Assembly (NCBI GenBank): GCA_903929795.1
Contig: CAIYWC010000012.1
Location: forward strand, 1 to 64,000
Length of the DNA: 64,000 nt
Direction of reading: 5' to 3'
DNA from: an uncultured Myxococcales bacterium
Lineage (GTDB): Bacteria > Myxococcota_A > UBA9042
Shown here: piece by piece, positions 53,096 to 63,801 of the stretch
Position numbering within the stretch: position 1 is the stretch's first letter
Layout: the number at the start of each line of letters is the position of its first letter
Position numbers and translations under genes: made by a program
Notes under the pieces: generated by a model
Told to the model about the DNA's origin: nothing
What the model saw: only the letters and a program-made list of their open reading frames with translations
Database searches by the model: none

Positions 53096-54001
53096 ATGTT
53101 GGAAATCAAGCCCTCTTCCGTCCGCGCCGTGGACGGCACCGAACTCACGGCTTTCGAGTGCGGCGGCGGCCCTGGTCCGACTTTTGTGCTGTGCAACGGC
53201 CTGGGCGGCAACATCGACGCCTGGCGCTACCTGATCGACGATTTTGGCCCGCACCACCGCATTGTCTCGTGGGACTACCGCGGCTTGTACAAGTCCGGAC
53301 CCGCGGCGCCGGGCACGGGCTACGACGTGGAGACCCAAGTGCAGGATTTGCGCGCTGTGCTGCAGCATTTTGCCATCGACAAGGCGGTGCTGCTGGGCTG
53401 GTCGATGGGCGTGCAGGTGGCGTTCGAGGCGTGGCGACAGATGCCGGGCGTGATCCAGGGCATGGTGCTGATCAACGGCACGTACGGCAGCCCGTTGAAG
53501 ACCGCGTTCTCGCCGATGCTGCAGGGCTCGCCGCTGGCGGACATGCTGCCGGCGATCGCCAAGGCCTTGGAGTCGGTCGCGCACCTGGCCGAGCCGTTCC
53601 AGCCGATGGCGCAAAAAGTCACCAAAACGAAACTCGCGCTGAACGTTGTCAAGGGCCTGGGGCTGGCCAGCCAGGCGCTGGACGAGAAGATGTTCATGGC
53701 GCTGGCGGGCGAGGTCGCCGGGCTGCACATGCCGCGCTACATGGCGACGCTGAACGCACTGGCGGAGCACTCGGCGGTGGACGTGCTGGCGACGATCACG
53801 GTGCCGGTGCTGGTTGTGACGGGCGACCACGACATGCTAACGCCGCTGGCGCAGAGCCGTGAGATGGTCAAGGCGATCGGCGGCGCCGAGCTGCTGGTGA
53901 TTCCCAGCGGGACGCACTACACACCGCTGGAATTTCCGGAGCTTATCCACCTGCGCGTGGAGAAGTGGCTGCGCGAGCGGCTGGGCTTCAACCGGCCGTG
54001 A
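53096..54001 (+). CDS. Alpha/beta-hydrolase
   Basis: A 301-residue soluble hydrolase. The oxyanion segment is LCNGLGGNIDAWRYL, the nucleophile elbow is LLGWSMGVQ (predicted catalytic Ser), the acid is in VTGDHDMLTP and the catalytic His is in PSGTHYTPLEFP. GAGG precedes the ATG. Substrate cannot be inferred. It is seven bases from dtd and three bases from the end of the convergent nitrilase-family gene. Confidence 0.88.
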   Translation: MLEIKPSSVRAVDGTELTAFECGGGPGPTFVLCNGLGGNIDAWRYLIDDFGPHHRIVSWDYRGLYKSGPAAPGTGYDVETQVQDLRAVLQHFAIDKAVLLGWSMGVQVAFEAWRQMPGVIQGMVLINGTYGSPLKTAFSPMLQGSPLADMLPAIAKALESVAHLAEPFQPMAQKVTKTKLALNVVKGLGLASQALDEKMFMALAGEVAGLHMPRYMATLNALAEHSAVDVLATITVPVLVVTGDHDMLTPLAQSREMVKAIGGAELLVIPSGTHYTPLEFPELIHLRVEKWLRERLGFNRP

Positions 54002-54004
54002 CGG

Positions 54005-54814
54005 TCAGCCCAGCCGACGGTGCTGGCCGCACGGCAGGTTGCGCCGCACGCTGGCCAGCTTCTCGGGGTCGAGCCACGCCGTGACAAAGCCTTCGCCGTC
54101 CGAGCAGCGGGCGATCACGTGGCCCCACGGGTCGATGATCATCGAGTGACCGTACGAAACCCGGATGCCGCCGTGATGGCCCCATTGCGCCGGCGCGAGC
54201 ACATAGCACTGGTTTTCGATCGCGCGCGCCCGCTGCAGCACTTCCCAGTGGTCCTTGCCGGTCTGCAGCGTGAACGCCGCGGGAATCAGCAGTACTTCCG
54301 CGCCCTTGTCGAGCAGCTTGCGGTACAGCTCCGGAAAGCGCAGGTCGTAGCAGATGCTGAGGCCCCAGGTCGTGCCAAACAATTCGGCCGTCACGGCTTC
54401 GCCGCCGGGGACGATGAAGTCCGACTCCTTGAGGCTGACGGTGCCAGGGATGTCGATGTCGAACAGATGGACTTTGCGGTACTTTTGCACCAGCGCGCCG
54501 TCCGGGCCGATCAGCACGGACGTGTTGAACACCTTGTAGCCGTCGCCCGCCAGCTCCTGGATCGAGCCGACCAGGATGGCGGCGTCGATTTCCTTGGCCA
54601 ACGCTTGGAAAAATGAGGTGATTTTGCCGCCCGGGATCGTCTCGCCAAAGTTTTCCTTGGTGGCGATGCGCAAGAAGCCAACGTTCTCTGGCAGGGCCAG
54701 GAAACGCGCACCATCGGCGCGAGCGGCACGGCACAACTCGGCAGCTTGTTTCAGATTTGCGTCAATATCTTCGGTCGAACGGGTCTGGATAACGGCGACT
54801 TTCTGGCGTTGCAT
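54005..54814 (-). CDS. Carbon-nitrogen hydrolase of the Nit1/Nit2 group (probable omega-amidase or deaminated-glutathione amidase)
   Basis: A 269-residue amidase. The Glu-Lys-Cys triad is readable: Glu43 in LALPENVG, Lys114 in KYRKVHLFD and Cys155 in ICYDLRFPELYR. KVHLFDIDIPG and YCYVLAPAQ-like blocks place it with the Nit1/Nit2 branch of the nitrilase superfamily, whose members repair deaminated glutathione or hydrolyse alpha-ketoglutaramate. ATG 54814 has GAGGG upstream; the frame extends further to 54946 but into the enolase promoter. It is divergent from the enolase gene. Confidence 0.9.
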   Translation of the reverse strand: MQRQKVAVIQTRSTEDIDANLKQAAELCRAARADGARFLALPENVGFLRIATKENFGETIPGGKITSFFQALAKEIDAAILVGSIQELAGDGYKVFNTSVLIGPDGALVQKYRKVHLFDIDIPGTVSLKESDFIVPGGEAVTAELFGTTWGLSICYDLRFPELYRKLLDKGAEVLLIPAAFTLQTGKDHWEVLQRARAIENQCYVLAPAQWGHHGGIRVSYGHSMIIDPWGHVIARCSDGEGFVTAWLDPEKLASVRRNLPCGQHRRLG

Positions 54815-54867
54815 GTTCCCTCGTGCCCGGCCGATGGTGGCCCGGCGAGCGCGCGTACTGTGCTTGA

Positions 54868-56244
<1,377 letters not shown>

Positions 56245-56283
56245 TCCTTGAGCCTTGTGGCCTTTGCGCCTACGATCGGAGCC

Positions 56284-56676
56284 ATGAAGCACCTGCCCCT
56301 CCTCGTCATCGCCGTCGTTCTTGCCTGCGCCGCTTGCGGCAAGGCTGCGCCCAAGGCTGCCGTCGCCGTTGCGGACGTCCAGGCGGGCTCGGCGCTCAAA
56401 CAGGACGACGACCTCGCCGCCAAGCTCGCGGCCGCGTACCCGACGATTCGCTGTGCCTTGGCGGCCAACCAGCACGCTGTGGCCAGCCTGTACACGGACG
56501 CCGGTTTTGCCGATGGCCCGGCATTCTTCCGGGCTTTTGACGTGCAAGCCAAGGCCAATCCGATTTGGGCGCGCAAAGTGACTTCGGAAGCGTTGGCCAA
56601 GCCCTGCGTGGAACCACCCGCTGCCGCGACGCCCGCCGCCGCGCCCGCTGCACCTTCGACAGGGAACACGCCGTGA
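56284..56676 (+). CDS. Small predicted lipoprotein
   Basis: A 130-residue protein with a signal peptide ending ACAAC-G (lipobox). A helical central region (DLAAKLAAAYPTIRCALAANQ, then ADGPAFFRAFD) contains two further Cys and is followed by a Pro/Ala tail. No family is recognised. Its TGA stop overlaps the next start as TGATG, so it is the first gene of a tightly coupled three-lipoprotein operon. Confidence 0.75.
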   Translation: MKHLPLLVIAVVLACAACGKAAPKAAVAVADVQAGSALKQDDDLAAKLAAAYPTIRCALAANQHAVASLYTDAGFADGPAFFRAFDVQAKANPIWARKVTSEALAKPCVEPPAAATPAAAPAAPSTGNTP

Positions 56677-57053
56677 TGTCGTCTTGCCATTGGCTCCTTG
56701 CCGGACTCCTCGCGTTCTGCGCCTGCACGCCTGTTGTCGGCGACACGTGCACCACCGACCAGTCGTGCGGCACAACGACGGGGCTGATCTGCGACCTCGC
56801 CACCGTCAACGGCTACTGCACCAAGTCGCCGTGCCGTCCAGGCGAGTGCCCTCCTGAAGCGACGTGCGTCGATTTTGGCAACAGCCAGACATTTTGCATG
56901 TACATCTGCACCAAGACGGGCGATTGCCGCGACGGTCTGGTCTGCCGCAGCGTGGAGCCGTGCCCCTTGGCCGCCGAGCCCACCGGCACCGGCGCGCTCC
57001 CGCCGTGCAGCGACGAGGCCAAATCCTTCTGCGGCGTCGCGCCGGCCGAGTGA
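56676..57053 (+). CDS. Small Cys-rich lipoprotein
   Basis: A 125-residue protein with a hydrophobic signal ending FCAC-T. The most probable lipidated residue is the second Cys (Ala at -1, Thr at +2); the call is weaker than for its neighbours. The mature part has about 14 Cys (TCTTDQSCGTTTGLIC, then CPPEATCVDF and CMYICTKTGDC), similar in style to the EGF-like modules of the larger lipoproteins. It is joined to both neighbours by TGATG overlaps. Confidence 0.72.
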   Translation: MSSCHWLLAGLLAFCACTPVVGDTCTTDQSCGTTTGLICDLATVNGYCTKSPCRPGECPPEATCVDFGNSQTFCMYICTKTGDCRDGLVCRSVEPCPLAAEPTGTGALPPCSDEAKSFCGVAPAE

Positions 57054-57628
57054 TGACCGTGAGCCTTGGCCGCGTCCTCGCTTCGCTGCTGGTGTTGACC
57101 GCTTGCAGTGGTGCCCGGGCTGCGCGTCAGACAACCGACGACCAGACGCCCGAGGCGACGGCAGCGGACGAGCCGGTCGAAAGCGACCACCCGCACGGCA
57201 GCGGAGCGACCGCCTATGTACCGCCCAAGTCGACGATTGCGCCGGGCACGATCGACCGCCTGCTGCTGGAGCGCGCGCTGGCCGCAGGTCCGGGCTGGCT
57301 GCTGTCTGAGGTGCCGCTGCAGCCGACTTTTGCGGCCAAGCATAAATTCAGTGGTTTCAAGCTGCTGTCCGTGTTCCGCAACGACCCCAAAGTGCTGCGC
57401 TATGGCATCCTGCCCGGCGATATTGTCCGGTCCGTGAATGGCCAAAAGATCGTGACGCCGGGTGATCTGCTGCTGGTGTTCGAGCGCTTGAAGACCGCAG
57501 ACACGCTGGAAATTGATGTGCAACGCGCCGGGGTTGACCAACAATTCCGGTTTCCGATTGTGCCGGCGCTTGGGCTCGCGGCGATTGCGCCGCCGCCTGT
57601 CGATTCGACGCCGCCGACCGCGCGTTAG
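57053..57628 (+). CDS. Lipoprotein with a C-terminal PDZ-like domain (GspC-like)
   Basis: A 191-residue protein with a lipobox LTAC-S. After a Thr/Glu/Asp-rich linker, residues ~60-170 form a PDZ-type domain (FSGFKLLSVFRND, then GILPGDIVRSVNGQKIVTPG), closest in style to the PDZ region of type II secretion protein C. No other secretion genes are adjacent, so a role in binding a C-terminal peptide of a partner lipoprotein is a guess. The start is the TGATG overlap with the preceding gene. Confidence 0.8.
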   Translation: MTVSLGRVLASLLVLTACSGARAARQTTDDQTPEATAADEPVESDHPHGSGATAYVPPKSTIAPGTIDRLLLERALAAGPGWLLSEVPLQPTFAAKHKFSGFKLLSVFRNDPKVLRYGILPGDIVRSVNGQKIVTPGDLLLVFERLKTADTLEIDVQRAGVDQQFRFPIVPALGLAAIAPPPVDSTPPTAR

Positions 57629-57821
57629 GCGGCCTGACCTTGGACGATGGCCAGGTTCAGCCGGACGAATTGGATCCGCCGCGGACCGGCTGACTCGTTG
57701 ACGGCGCTGGGCAGGCGCTCCGCGCACAGTCGGTCGGGCAGCGGTCATTCGGGGCTTTTCTCCGGCCCGGCTAACGCTCCGGCCATTCGCGAGAGGCGAG
57801 GGGCATGGGACCTGCACAAAG

Positions 57822-57851
57822 TTGCCGGCTCGACTATTTTGCGTGTATAGT
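57822..57851 (+). promoter_or_regulatory. Sigma70-like promoter for the MBL-fold gene
   Basis: TTGCCG (57822-57827), an 18-base spacer and TATAGT (57846-57851) form one of the best -10 matches in the window. The predicted leader to the ATG is about 65 bases. Confidence 0.55.
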
Positions 57852-57922
57852 CACGCGAGGCTGACACTCGACAACGGCGGCGCCCCCCAGCGGCCGCGCG
57901 ACTGCGAAGGATCGACGGACTC

Positions 57923-58798
57923 ATGGGCGTATCCAAAGATTTTTCCGTCCATTTCTGGGGCGTCCGCGGCAGCATTCCGGCGCCCGGCGCGCACACCGTT
58001 CGCTATGGCGGCAACACAACGAGTCTCGAAATTCGCTGCGGCAATCAACTGATCGCCATCGACGGCGGTACCGGTATTCGGCTGCTGGGCGAGTCGCTGC
58101 TGGGCGCCGGTCCGCTGCACGCCACGCTGCTCATGACGCACCTGCACTTGGATCATGTGCAGGGTTTTCCGTTTTTTGCGCCATTTCTCGTGCCCGGCAA
58201 CCGTTTTGACATTTGGTCCGCACACCACAATGGCACGGGTGTGGCGGATATCTTGCGGCAATTGTTCAATCAACCGGCCTTTCCGATTTCCATGGACATG
58301 CTCAAAGCGGAATTGAATTTTCACACGCTCCAGCCGGGTGACACGCTGCAGATCGGGGACGCGACTGTCAGGACCGCGCGGCAACGCCATCCAGGCGACG
58401 CAGTGGGCTATCGGATCGAATACGACGGACGCAGCTTTGCGCACTGCAGTGACTGGGAACACCCGGCCGATGGACTCGACGAGACGCTTGTGGATTTGGT
58501 GCGGGACGTGGATTTGATGAGCATCGATGCAACTTACACGGACGACGAATACCACGGTCGCGCTGGCCCGCCGCGGCGCGGTTGGGGGCATGCCACGCAC
58601 ACGGCTGCGCTGGCACACGCGGACGCGGCGCACGTGCGCAACACCTTGCTTTTCCACCACGATCCGGCGCGGACGGATGACCAACTGGATGAAATTGCCC
58701 GCACGACGCTGGCACACCGGCGGGACGTGCGTTTTGTCGCGGAACGCCAAGTCTTCCAGGTCGGCCAGCCGTTGATGTTGCCGGCGCGCACCGTTTAG
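57923..58798 (+). CDS. MBL-fold metallo-hydrolase
   Basis: A 291-residue protein of the metallo-beta-lactamase superfamily. The zinc motif THLHLDH gives His73, His75, Asp77 and His78; SDWEHP and FHHDPARTD near the C-terminus supply the remaining ligand positions. VHFWGVRGSIPAPG at the N-terminus resembles the 'MBL fold hydrolase, ElaC/PhnP-like' group (phosphodiesterases). Substrate unknown. AAGGA precedes the ATG. Its end overlaps the convergent methyltransferase gene by four bases. Confidence 0.9.
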   Translation: MGVSKDFSVHFWGVRGSIPAPGAHTVRYGGNTTSLEIRCGNQLIAIDGGTGIRLLGESLLGAGPLHATLLMTHLHLDHVQGFPFFAPFLVPGNRFDIWSAHHNGTGVADILRQLFNQPAFPISMDMLKAELNFHTLQPGDTLQIGDATVRTARQRHPGDAVGYRIEYDGRSFAHCSDWEHPADGLDETLVDLVRDVDLMSIDATYTDDEYHGRAGPPRRGWGHATHTAALAHADAAHVRNTLLFHHDPARTDDQLDEIARTTLAHRRDVRFVAERQVFQVGQPLMLPARTV

Positions 58799-60654
58799 CG
58801 CAACAGCTCGATCGCCATCTCGAATTTGTTGAACGGCGGCATCAGGTACGTGCCAGCGACGTATGGCTTGACTGCCGCCAGGAATTCACGGCCAATCGCC
58901 ACGCCTTCCTCCGGCCCCAGCGGGCCCGCCGCGGTCATCCGCTCGCGAATCGCCAGCGGAATTGCCATACCGGGCACTTCGTGGTGGATAAAATGCGCGT
59001 GGCGGGCATTGCGCAGCGGCAACACGCCGACCAGCAGCGGGATCGTCGGCCTGGCGCGCTCGACAAAACGCTGCAAATCCGAGGGGTCGTAGAGCGGCTG
59101 CGTCAGCGCGTAGGTCGCGCCGGCGTCCACTTTGCGGTGGAAACGCTCGATCTCGCGGTCCAAGTCCTCGCTGGTGGGATTCACCGCGCAGGACAGGCGA
59201 AAATCCGTGCGAAATGGCAGCGGTTTGCCGTTTGCGTCCTCGCCCTGGTTGACGCGGTGCAGCGTTTGCAGCAGGCCAATCGAGTCGACTTCAAAGACAC
59301 CGCGCGAGCCGGGATAATCGCCCAGCGACGGCGGATCGCCGGTCACGCACAGCAGGTGGCGGATGCTCAGCGCGTGGGCGCCCATCGCCTCGCTCAACAG
59401 GCCCAGCACGTTGCGGTCGCGACACGACACGTGCAGCAGGATCTCGATGTCGATCTGTTGCTTGATCAGCACGGCCAGCGCCAGCGGGCTCATGCGCGCG
59501 GTCGCCAGCGGCGAGTCGGCGATGTTGATGGCGTCGACGCCGGCTTGCTTGAGCAGGATCGCGCCTTGCACCAGCCGGTCGCCATCGACGCCGCGTGGCG
59601 GATCCAGCTCCACGGACACCACGAATTCGCCTGCCGCCAGCTTGCGCTCAAAGCTGGACGTGTGGCCATGCGCGGCGTGCGCGGTCGCTTGCGGCACGGC
59701 CTCCACGGCGACGGACACATCGATTTCGCGGCGCTTTCCCGCCAGCAACTTGTGCGGCGCCCGGATGCCGATCGCGTCTGCCATGCGCTGGATGTGTGCC
59801 GGCTTGGTGCCGCAGCAGCCACCCACCGCGCGCACGCCCAGATCGGCGACGCGCACGGCCCACTCGGCGAAATAGTCGGGCGAGGCGACGTAGACGTAGC
59901 GTCCGTCCACCAGCCGCGGCATCCCGGCGTTCGGGCTCAGCATCACGCGCGCGCCGGGCACCTTGAGCATCCGCTCCAGCACCGGGTCCAGCGCTTGCGG
60001 GCCAGTCGAGCAGTTCGCGCCCACCGCCGCCGCGCCGGCCGCCGTCATGACGCGCACGATCTCCTCGGGTTTGTTGCCAAAAAGCGTCTTGGCCTCTTCC
60101 GTAAACGTCGCCGACGCGATGAACGCCGCGTTGGGACGCAGCGCCGTCAGCACGCCTGCCGCCAGCTTGAGCTCCTCGAGATCGCTGAACGTCTCCAGCA
60201 GGACGAAGTCCGGATCCGCGTGCAGCAGCGCCGTGAATTGCGTGCGGTACGCATCCGTCGCCGCTTCCCGCGTCAGGCGGCCGATTGGCGCCAGCGGCTG
60301 GCCCAGCGGCCCGACCGACGCGGCGACCAGTGGCCGGTTGTGCGGCGGCCGCGCCTCCGCCTCCTCGCGCGCAAGCTTGACCGCGGCCTCGTTGATCGCG
60401 CCAACCTGGTCGGCAAAATGCGATCGCGCCAGCCGCAGGGCGTTGGCGCCAAAGGAGTTGGTCGTCAGCACCTGCGCGCCGGCGTTGACGTAATCGCGGT
60501 GCACGCGCCGCACCACGTTGGGATGCGTCAGGTTCAGGCCGTCAAACGCGCGCTCAAAGCCAAAACCGTGCTCATACAGCTCCGTGCCCATCGCGCCGTC
60601 AAAGACCAGCACGCGCTCATCCAGCAGGGCTTGCAGCTGTTCTCGGGTCCACAT
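58795..60654 (-). CDS. Bifunctional homocysteine S-methyltransferase / methylenetetrahydrofolate reductase
   Basis: A 619-residue two-domain enzyme. Residues ~1-300 are a zinc-dependent homocysteine methyltransferase (FDGAMGTELYEHG; zinc ligands in VGANCSTG and GGCCGTKPAH), and residues ~330-619 are a methylenetetrahydrofolate reductase (FVVSVELDPPRGVDGDR, then LLCVTGDPPSLGDYPGS). It couples production of 5-methyl-THF with methionine synthesis; domain order matches the known fused family. ATG 60654 has GGGAGGAAG upstream and removes 22 unlikely residues from the frame. The gene starts 72 bp downstream of the lipoprotein stop on the same strand. Confidence 0.95.
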   Translation of the reverse strand: MWTREQLQALLDERVLVFDGAMGTELYEHGFGFERAFDGLNLTHPNVVRRVHRDYVNAGAQVLTTNSFGANALRLARSHFADQVGAINEAAVKLAREEAEARPPHNRPLVAASVGPLGQPLAPIGRLTREAATDAYRTQFTALLHADPDFVLLETFSDLEELKLAAGVLTALRPNAAFIASATFTEEAKTLFGNKPEEIVRVMTAAGAAAVGANCSTGPQALDPVLERMLKVPGARVMLSPNAGMPRLVDGRYVYVASPDYFAEWAVRVADLGVRAVGGCCGTKPAHIQRMADAIGIRAPHKLLAGKRREIDVSVAVEAVPQATAHAAHGHTSSFERKLAAGEFVVSVELDPPRGVDGDRLVQGAILLKQAGVDAINIADSPLATARMSPLALAVLIKQQIDIEILLHVSCRDRNVLGLLSEAMGAHALSIRHLLCVTGDPPSLGDYPGSRGVFEVDSIGLLQTLHRVNQGEDANGKPLPFRTDFRLSCAVNPTSEDLDREIERFHRKVDAGATYALTQPLYDPSDLQRFVERARPTIPLLVGVLPLRNARHAHFIHHEVPGMAIPLAIRERMTAAGPLGPEEGVAIGREFLAAVKPYVAGTYLMPPFNKFEMAIELLR

Positions 60655-60726
60655 ACGCACTTCCTCCCGACCACCGCGCTTGGCGCCGCGGGTCGCACTC
60701 GCCTTCATGCGCGCAGCCATGGGCGG

Positions 60727-62745
60727 CTAGTTGCCCGTCACCAGATGCACGAACCAGGCGAGCACGCCCAGCGTCAATTGGTGTGGAATCCCTGGATTTT
60801 CCAGCAGAATCGCCGGACGATCCGGGGCAAATTGCACGTTCGCCGCCAGCGTGCCGGACGTGCCGGTCGCCTGCGCGGCCGCGAAGGATAGCGTGACTGT
60901 CGCCGCTGCACAGCCCTCGTCGGTGATTCCGTTGCAGGAATCGTCCAGACCGTTGCATGGCTCCGGCGTGACGGGGACGACCTCGCCCTCGCACGCCGCT
61001 GCCAGGACCCCGCCGGAGCAATAGCGCAACCCGCTGTGGCACAAGCCTTTTCCCGCCGTGCCGTCCGTCCCGTCGTAGCAACTCTGCGTGTAGTTGTTGG
61101 CGGTGTAGGTGCAGCCGCTCGCGAGATCACAGGCGTCGTCTGTGCACGGGTTGGCGTCGTCGCAGTTGACCGTCGCGCCGGCCTGGCAGCCCCAGCCGCC
61201 GCCGGGAATGGCGCCGCAGCTGTCGCCGCTTGTGCATGCGTTGCCGTCGGTGCAGGAGCCGGTCTTCTGGGCAAAGCTGCACGCGCCGGTCTTGGTGTCG
61301 CACGCGTCGGTGGTGCACGGGTTGGCGTCGTCGCACACGGCGGCGGTGCCGGTGCAGGTCGTGCCGGAGCAGGCGTCGGCCAGCGTGCACGGGTTCCCGT
61401 CGTTGCACGCGGCTTCCACGGCCAGGTGTTCGCAGGTGCCCGTGGCGCCTTCGCACAGGTCCGCGGTGCATGGATTGGCGTCACTGCACGTGTTCTCGTC
61501 GGTCACGCCGTTGCAGTCGTCGTCCGCGCCGTTGCACACCTCGGCGCTGGCTTTGCCGGCGCTGGAGCAGGCCGCGGTGGTGAACGTCGCGCACACGACG
61601 CTGCCGCCGGCGCACGCGCCCACGCCGCACGCGGCGCCGATGCCCAGGCCGGACAAGCTGAAGCCCTCGTCGGTCGCGCCGTCGCAGTTGTCGTCCTCGC
61701 CGTTGCAGACCTCCAGCTTGGGCACCTTGGCGCCCTGGCACGTCTGCGCGCCGCCCACGCACACGGGCTTGCCCGCGCAGGTGCCGATCAACGTGTGGCA
61801 GGCGCCCGCGTCGCAGCCCTCGCCGCTGACCGGGCAGTCGCTGCTGCTGACGCATGCCGTCGCGCTGCCGCCGGTGGTCCACGCGCTGTTTGCGCAGGTC
61901 GCGTCCGCGGGTAGGTCGTCCGCCACGCCGTTGCAGTCGTCGTCCAGGTTGTTGCACACCTCGGCGGCGGGTGTCTTGGCGCTGCAGGCGGTCAGGCCGC
62001 TGGCGTTGCAGGTGCGCGTCCCGGTGCACGTGCCCGCGGCGTTGCTGGTGCTGCATGGGGTGACGGTGCCAGCGGTCTTGGCCCACACGGAGCAGCCGCA
62101 CGCGTTGCTCGTCGCCTTGCACTGCTTGACGCTCTTGCCGCCGCCGACCGGGTCGGGCACATCGACGCACGCGAAGCCGCCCCCGCAATCCGTGTCGATG
62201 CTGCACGCGCCGCCGCAGAAGTGGCCGCCGCTGCCGTAGTCCAGGCACAAGCTGGTGGTGACGCCTTGGGCTTGGCAGTCCTTGTTGGTGCTGCACGGCG
62301 TGCACAGGCTCAGGTGGCTGGCGAGGCAGTAGTTCACCGGATCGGCGCCGCCGAGCGGTTGGCAGACGTAGCCGGGCGGGCAGCCAGCCTCGACGCAGGT
62401 GGGCGCGCACGCGTAGCCGTCGGGCGTTTGCAGGCACTTGCCGCTGTCGCAGTCGCCGTCGCTGGTGCAGGTGCAAAATGAGCCGCCGGGGCAGTTCTGC
62501 GCCACTTCGCTGTCGGCGCTGCTGTCGGCGGTCGCGGCATCCGGGGCATCGACGGCATCGGGCGCGTCGTGCGTCGCGTCCGCGTCGCGCTTGACGTCCG
62601 CGTCGGCCAGCACGGCGTCCGCATCCGCCGTTTGCGCATCCAGGCCGTCACCGGTCGGCGGGGCAGCGCTGTGGCCGGCACACGCGGCCAGCGCCAGCGC
62701 AACCGCGAGCAGCGCGAGACCCAGCTTGTTCGGTTTGCCTGACAT
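60727..62745 (-). CDS. Cys-rich lipoprotein with four MopE-type metal-binding motifs and alternating EGF-like modules
   Basis: A 672-residue protein (GGGAGGA before the ATG; lipobox ALAAC-A). Residues ~30-85 are the Asp/Ala-rich linker. Then come several Cys-rich modules, and four copies of the putative metal-binding motif CNxxDDxCxGxxD (CNNLDDDCNGVADD, CNGEDDNCDGATDE, CNGADDDCNGVTDE, CNGLDDSCNGITDE). Between the third and fourth lie five CxDxNxCTxxxC modules that alternate in type, closely like those of the 967-residue lipoprotein. It is likely a surface or matrix protein. The C-terminal ~60 residues are Cys-free. Confidence 0.88.
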   Translation of the reverse strand: MSGKPNKLGLALLAVALALAACAGHSAAPPTGDGLDAQTADADAVLADADVKRDADATHDAPDAVDAPDAATADSSADSEVAQNCPGGSFCTCTSDGDCDSGKCLQTPDGYACAPTCVEAGCPPGYVCQPLGGADPVNYCLASHLSLCTPCSTNKDCQAQGVTTSLCLDYGSGGHFCGGACSIDTDCGGGFACVDVPDPVGGGKSVKQCKATSNACGCSVWAKTAGTVTPCSTSNAAGTCTGTRTCNASGLTACSAKTPAAEVCNNLDDDCNGVADDLPADATCANSAWTTGGSATACVSSSDCPVSGEGCDAGACHTLIGTCAGKPVCVGGAQTCQGAKVPKLEVCNGEDDNCDGATDEGFSLSGLGIGAACGVGACAGGSVVCATFTTAACSSAGKASAEVCNGADDDCNGVTDENTCSDANPCTADLCEGATGTCEHLAVEAACNDGNPCTLADACSGTTCTGTAAVCDDANPCTTDACDTKTGACSFAQKTGSCTDGNACTSGDSCGAIPGGGWGCQAGATVNCDDANPCTDDACDLASGCTYTANNYTQSCYDGTDGTAGKGLCHSGLRYCSGGVLAAACEGEVVPVTPEPCNGLDDSCNGITDEGCAAATVTLSFAAAQATGTSGTLAANVQFAPDRPAILLENPGIPHQLTLGVLAWFVHLVTGN

Positions 62746-62765
62746 CGTCCTCCCGACCCGGACAC

Positions 62766-62794
62766 ACCGTAGATCGCGCTCTTATCGCCGTCAA
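62766..62794 (-). promoter_or_regulatory. Promoter-like pair for the 672-residue lipoprotein
   Basis: On the minus strand TTGACG (62794-62789), a 17-base spacer and TACGGT (62771-62766) lie just after the stop of the upstream lipoprotein gene and 20 bases before the ATG. The -35 is strong and the -10 weak. Confidence 0.4.
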
Positions 62795-62795
62795 A

Positions 62796-63755
62796 TCAGG
62801 GCTTGCTGTCGTAGAGCCGCAAGGTGCGAACGGCTTCGCCCCAAGCGCCGGAGACCGGGTCGTGGACGCGCATGTGCAAGTTCAGCCAGATGCCGCAATA
62901 CAGGTAGGAGCTGGCGGCGGGGACATAGAATTGCGTGGGAATTCCGCTGGAGCCGACGAAGATCGTGCTGTACTGGCCGTCGGTCGTCGGCACGGCGGTC
63001 ACGACGTTGGCGATGCCGCTGTTCACCGTGACGCAGCCGGTGTCGCCCCAGATCTGCACATCCAGCTGCAGCGTGGACGCAGTGGCGTTGGGGATCTGGG
63101 CGACGGTGAAGCCCGCCCAGACGTGGAAGGAGCCCTGCATGCCGTACACGATCGGCGCCCACTGGTCGTTCACGTAGGGCGCGAACAGACCGTCGGCGCC
63201 GAGAAAACCGGGTGTCACGACGAGCGAGGGCGCCGGCACGGTCGCGAACCAGCTGGCCGGCGGCGTCAGCGTGGGGCAAGTGCCCGGATCCATGGGGGCA
63301 ATGTCGGCGACGAAGGCATCGGCAGCCGGCGGTCCGCCGTGAAAGCAGATGCCCGCGCTGCTGTCCCCGGCGTCGGGCGCGTCGGCGACGTCCGCAACGT
63401 CCGGCGCATCGGGCACGTCCGCGACTTCCTGCAGATCGGGTGCGTCGGCGGCATCCGCGGCGTCATCCGCCACCACGTCAGCCGTCGGTGCGTCCGCGAG
63501 TGCATCGGCCGTGGCGGCGTCCGGCAAGTCGGGCAGCGCGTCGGGTGTGGCATCGGCGGCATCAGCCACCGCGTCTGGCGCGGCGTCGTCGGCATCGGCG
63601 TCGGCGATCGCATCGGCGCTGGCATCTGGCGCGGCAGCGGCGTCCGCGTACCAGTTGCCGAGCGTGCCCGTTTGTGCCGGCGTTGTCGGCACCGCGTGGC
63701 CACAGGCGGTCAAAAGGACTGCGAGAACTGCCAGCAGCCGAGTTGAGCGGGTCAT
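62796..63755 (-). CDS. Lipoprotein with a long Asp/Ala-rich linker and a C-terminal beta-type domain
   Basis: A 319-residue protein. The signal peptide ends AVLLTAC-G. Residues ~40-150 are an Asp/Ala/Pro acidic linker without Cys, longer than in neighbouring lipoproteins. The C-terminal ~160 residues are predicted beta-rich (SWFATVPAPSLVVTPGF, TVAQIPNATASTLQLDVQIW, AASSYLYCGIWLNLH) with only four Cys. No family is recognised. ATG 63755 has GGAGG upstream; the frame continues to 63800. It may share a transcript with the next lipoprotein gene, although a promoter-like pair lies between them. Confidence 0.75.
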   Translation of the reverse strand: MTRSTRLLAVLAVLLTACGHAVPTTPAQTGTLGNWYADAAAAPDASADAIADADADDAAPDAVADAADATPDALPDLPDAATADALADAPTADVVADDAADAADAPDLQEVADVPDAPDVADVADAPDAGDSSAGICFHGGPPAADAFVADIAPMDPGTCPTLTPPASWFATVPAPSLVVTPGFLGADGLFAPYVNDQWAPIVYGMQGSFHVWAGFTVAQIPNATASTLQLDVQIWGDTGCVTVNSGIANVVTAVPTTDGQYSTIFVGSSGIPTQFYVPAASSYLYCGIWLNLHMRVHDPVSGAWGEAVRTLRLYDSKP

Positions 63756-63801
63756 CCTTCGCGCCTCCACGCCCACGGACAGTAGCGGAACCGACGGCAA
63801 C

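Noticed and set aside
57629..57680. Possible terminator hairpin after the three-lipoprotein operon
   Set aside because: The arms CTGACCTTGG and CCAGGTTCAG pair imperfectly and no T run follows.
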